Assembly (NCBI RefSeq): GCF_007827045.1
Contig: NZ_RPFW01000004.1
Coordinates: 862,792-926,791 of the forward strand
Reading direction: 5' to 3'
DNA: 64,000 nucleotides
DNA from: Trebonia kvetii
Lineage (GTDB): Bacteria; Actinomycetota; Actinomycetes; Streptosporangiales; Streptosporangiaceae
The notes under the pieces are model-generated. The model searched no databases, was not told the origin of the DNA, and saw only the letters and a program-made list of their open reading frames with translations. The translations under genes were made by a program, and so were the position numbers. Position 1 is the stretch's first letter. Each line of letters begins with the position of its first letter. This document shows, one piece after another, positions 61,519 through 64,000 of the stretch.

Positions 61519-63660
61519 GTGACGACATCAGGCGAATCGTCGCCTCCGGGGCCGCGCGTTCCGGCACAGCAGGCGGGTGACCAGCAGGCGACGAGCACGG
61601 CGGCGACGCGGCAAACCGCGGAGGCGACGCAGCAGAGCACGGAGGAACACGGCCAGAAGCTGCTCGTCATCTACGGTGCGCTGATGCTGGCGCTGCTGCT
61701 CGCCGCGCTGGACCAGACGATCGTGTCCACCGCGCTGCCCACCATCGTCAACGACCTGGGCGGCCTGTCACACCTGTCCTGGGTGGTCACCGCGTACCTG
61801 CTCGCCTCCACGGCGAGCACACAGGTCTGGGGCAAGCTCGGCGACCAGTACGGCCGCAAGTACCTGTTCCTCGGCGCGATCGTGATCTTCCTCGTCGGTT
61901 CCGCGCTGTGCGGCCAGTCGCGCAACATGGGCGAGCTGATCGCCTTCCGCGCCATCCAGGGCGTCGGCGGCGGCGGCATCATGGTGCTGACCCAGGCGAT
62001 CATCGGCGACATCGTCCCGGCGCGGGAACGCGGCAAGTACCAGGGCGCGTTCGGCGCGGTGTTCGGCGTGGCATCCGTCATCGGCCCGCTGCTCGGCGGC
62101 TTCTTCGTGGACAACCTGAGCTGGCGCTGGGTGTTCTACATCAACCTGCCGATCGGCGCGATCGCGCTCGTGGTGATCGCGATCGTGCTCCCGGCCGTCA
62201 GCACCAGGCAGCAGCACAAGATCGACTACCTCGGCGCGGCCACGCTCGCCGGGTTCGCCACCGCCGTGGTGCTCGCCACCTCCTGGGGCGGCACCACCTA
62301 CGCCTGGTCCTCGCCGGTCATCATCGGCCTGTTCGCCGCGGGCGCGGCGCTGCTCACCGCGTGGTACTTTTCCGCCCGTTACGCCGCGGAACCGGTGCTG
62401 CCGCTGCGGCTGTTCCGCAACTCGGTGTTCGCCGTCTCCGCCGCGATCAGCCTCGCCGCCGGGTTCGCCATGTTCGGCGCGCTGTCCTACCTGCCGCTGT
62501 TCCTCCAGGTGGTGCGCGGCGTCTCGCCGACGATCTCCGGCGTGTCCCTGCTGCCGATGGTGCTCGGCCTGCTGATCACCTCGATAGGCAGCGGCCAGCT
62601 CATCGCGCGGACCGGGCATTACAAGGCGTTCCCGATCGCCGGCACGGCCATCTTGAGCGTCGCGCTGTTCCTGCTGTCCACGATGGACGAGACCACCTCA
62701 TCGGGCCTGATGAGCCTGTACTTCTTCATACTCGGCTTCGGCCTCGGCTTGATCATCCAGGTGCTTGTCATCGCGGTGCAGAACTCGGTCAGCTACGCTG
62801 ACCTCGGCGCGGCCACCTCGGGCGTGACGTTCTTCCGCTCGATCGGCGGATCGTTCGGCGTCTCGGTGTTCGGGGCGATCTTCGCCAATCAGCTCGCTAG
62901 CCAGCTCCGCGTCGCGCTGACCGGCAAGAAGCTGCCGCGCGGGTTCAGCGCGGCGAGCGTGCAGGCCAATTCGAGCCAGCTCAAGGCGCTGCCCGCGGAC
63001 CTCCGCGAGGCGATCGAGCACGCCTACAGCCTCGCGCTGCAGCCGGTGTTCCGCACCGCGGTGCCGATCGCCCTCGTCGCGTTCGTGCTGGCCTGGTTCC
63101 TGCGCGAGGTGCCGCTGCGCACCGCGGCGGGCGCGGAGACGCCACAGGGCACGACGCTGCGCAGCGCGGCGAGCGCCGCCGACCTCGGCGAGGCGCTCGG
63201 CTGCGCGCCGACGAGCAGGACCTCGGCGCAGGAGGCGGAGCGGGTGCTGTCCCGGCTGTCCGCCGTCGAGCTGCGCCGCTTCGGCTATGCCAGGCTGGCC
63301 CGCGCGGCCGGCCTCGACCTGACCGGCGGCGCCTGCTGGATCCTGACCCGCCTCGCCCGCCAGGGCGCCACCCCGGGTCCCGAGCTGGCGAAGCAGGCCG
63401 GGGTCACCGTCGATGAGGGCCGTCCCAACGCCCAGCTGCTCGTCGACCGCGGCCTGATCATCCGCACCGACGGCGTGCTCGCCCTCACTCCCAGCGGCCG
63501 CGAGACCGCCGACCGGCTCTTCGCCACCGAGCAGACCTGGCTGGAGGGCCAGCTGGCCGGCTGGTCACCGGAACAGCACGCCGAGCTCGAGCACGTGCTC
63601 GCCGAGCTGTCCCGCGCCCTGCTCGGCGACGACGCCGACCGTCACCTGGTGGACCGCTAA
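61519..63660 (+). CDS. DHA2 multidrug exporter fused to a MarR-like winged helix
   Basis: A 713-residue protein. After a Gln/Thr-rich tail, a 14-helix EmrB/QacA-type transporter spans residues 45-545 (LAALDQTIVSTALPTIVNDLGG, WGKLGDQYGRKYLFLG, GVGGGGIMVLTQAIIGDIVP, SWRWVFYINLPIG). Residues 570-700 form a MarR-like domain: YARLARAAGLDLTGGACWILTRLA, GPELAKQAGVTVDEGR, LLVDRGLIIRTDGVLALTPSG and a final helix. GTG 61519 gives the full tail. This fusion occurs in some actinobacteria; whether it binds DNA from the membrane is unknown. Confidence 0.9.
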   Translation: MTTSGESSPPGPRVPAQQAGDQQATSTAATRQTAEATQQSTEEHGQKLLVIYGALMLALLLAALDQTIVSTALPTIVNDLGGLSHLSWVVTAYLLASTASTQVWGKLGDQYGRKYLFLGAIVIFLVGSALCGQSRNMGELIAFRAIQGVGGGGIMVLTQAIIGDIVPARERGKYQGAFGAVFGVASVIGPLLGGFFVDNLSWRWVFYINLPIGAIALVVIAIVLPAVSTRQQHKIDYLGAATLAGFATAVVLATSWGGTTYAWSSPVIIGLFAAGAALLTAWYFSARYAAEPVLPLRLFRNSVFAVSAAISLAAGFAMFGALSYLPLFLQVVRGVSPTISGVSLLPMVLGLLITSIGSGQLIARTGHYKAFPIAGTAILSVALFLLSTMDETTSSGLMSLYFFILGFGLGLIIQVLVIAVQNSVSYADLGAATSGVTFFRSIGGSFGVSVFGAIFANQLASQLRVALTGKKLPRGFSAASVQANSSQLKALPADLREAIEHAYSLALQPVFRTAVPIALVAFVLAWFLREVPLRTAAGAETPQGTTLRSAASAADLGEALGCAPTSRTSAQEAERVLSRLSAVELRRFGYARLARAAGLDLTGGACWILTRLARQGATPGPELAKQAGVTVDEGRPNAQLLVDRGLIIRTDGVLALTPSGRETADRLFATEQTWLEGQLAGWSPEQHAELEHVLAELSRALLGDDADRHLVDR

Positions 63661-63862
63661 GCCGAAAACCAGGATCACGCCGAACGGGTTCGTGCCTTCG
63701 CCCTATGCGCCCGCACTCTCCTCCAGGCCTCCTAGCGATCCACACTGAGCCCGAACCAGCCGCCACTCTCGTGATAACAGCAAGATGCCTTTCGGTGCAT
63801 CGGTGACGAGCCCGGGATTACCCGTTAGCCCGTTTGTCCTGAGCCGGAGTTCTCGCCTGGAG
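63661..63862. other. 202-bp gap before the right-edge gene
   Basis: I see no gene, tRNA or clear terminator here. AACGGGT near 63683 and ACCCGTT near 63820 are complementary but 130 bp apart. Confidence 0.5.
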
Positions 63863-64000
63863 TCAGTCCGCGTCCAGGTCAGCCTCGGCCAGGATGCGGG
63901 CGGTCTCCTCTGGGCTGAGCAGCAGCTCCGCGACCAGGTGTCTCGCGGACCAGCGCCCGGCCGCCCAGGCGAGGCCGTGCGCGAGGCCCTCCGCGGTGGC
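63863..64000 (-). CDS. C-terminal end of an unidentified gene (cut by the window)
   Basis: An open minus-strand frame enters from the right edge and stops at TGA (complement of 63863-63865). The last 45 residues include GLAHGLAWAAGRWSARHLV, then LLLSPEETARILAEADLDAD. The helical, Ala/Leu-rich, acidic ending looks like coding sequence, and codon third positions are mostly G or C. The family cannot be told from this piece. Confidence 0.6.
   Translation of the reverse strand, partial: ATAEGLAHGLAWAAGRWSARHLVAELLLSPEETARILAEADLDAD

Overview
The window is high-GC DNA (about 70% GC by eye) from an actinomycete, probably a filamentous or soil Actinomycetota member close to Streptosporangiales or Streptomycetales; the taxon is inferred. 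Signs are the actinobacterial 5S rRNA, F420-type LLM and PPOX oxidoreductases, PucR, DUF1707, DUF2510 and DUF222/HNH proteins, and many genes that seem to be leaderless (a TANNNT-like -10 box 6-7 nt before an ATG/GTG). No insertion sequence, CRISPR array or intact prophage is visible; the one selfish element is an intein.

Layout. 0-0.2 kb: end of an rRNA operon (5S plus terminator). 0.3-2.7 kb: copper amine oxidase and a RidA-family protein behind a double palindrome. 2.6-12.3 kb: single-gene metabolic and transport units (two MFS exporters, FMN hydroxyacid oxidase, keto-pentenoate hydratase, F420 enzymes, an ArsR/MFS divergent pair, a kinase-like phosphotransferase, dienelactone hydrolase) and a decayed MMPL transporter. 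12.4-19.6 kb: a frameshifted DUF4037 gene, a truncated SnoaL-like gene, a secreted beta-helix protein, a penicillin-binding protein with a Gln/Gly/Tyr-rich tail, and small enzymes. 19.05-23.9 kb: PucR regulator divergent from a class III aminotransferase and an MmsA-type semialdehyde dehydrogenase, which suits beta-alanine or pyrimidine catabolism. 24.0-32.2 kb: polyphosphate kinase, a CHAD protein and two ABC export systems, with DevR/DosR-like boxes before three transcription units. 32.3-34.8 kb: DUF2510 membrane protein and spermidine synthase-like protein.

34.8-42.3 kb is the most unusual block. A XylFGH-type sugar ABC importer is preceded by an OmpR-type response regulator and a 917-residue protein that joins a sugar-importer ABC ATPase domain to GAF-like domains and a histidine kinase. 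Three palindromes at exactly 34-bp spacing lie upstream of the kinase gene, and repeated GTTAA boxes lie upstream of xylF. I propose a dedicated sensing-and-uptake system in which the transporter-type ATPase has been captured by its sensor kinase.

42.7-45.5 kb: RtcB RNA ligase interrupted by a LAGLIDADG intein exactly before its Cys-His-His motif, then a DUF429 protein. 45.7-47.8 kb: DUF222/HNH (13E12-like) protein and an MFS remnant. 48.0-51.2 kb: a four-gene protocatechuate 4,5-cleavage cluster (ligI-ligA-ligB-ligC order), a pathway best known from proteobacteria. 51.2-55.4 kb: hypothetical protein, deleted Gfo/Idh oxidoreductase, gabT and pcaB. 55.4-61.5 kb: SGNH hydrolase and a copper-related set (multicopper oxidase, CopC-CopD fusion, DUF1775, secreted-repeat lipoprotein). 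61.5-64 kb: a DHA2 exporter fused to a MarR-like domain, and the end of an unidentified gene.

Other themes are gene decay (six broken or truncated genes), two convergent pairs in which the minus-strand gene has no stop at its conserved end, and short tandem repeats both between genes and inside linker-coding DNA.
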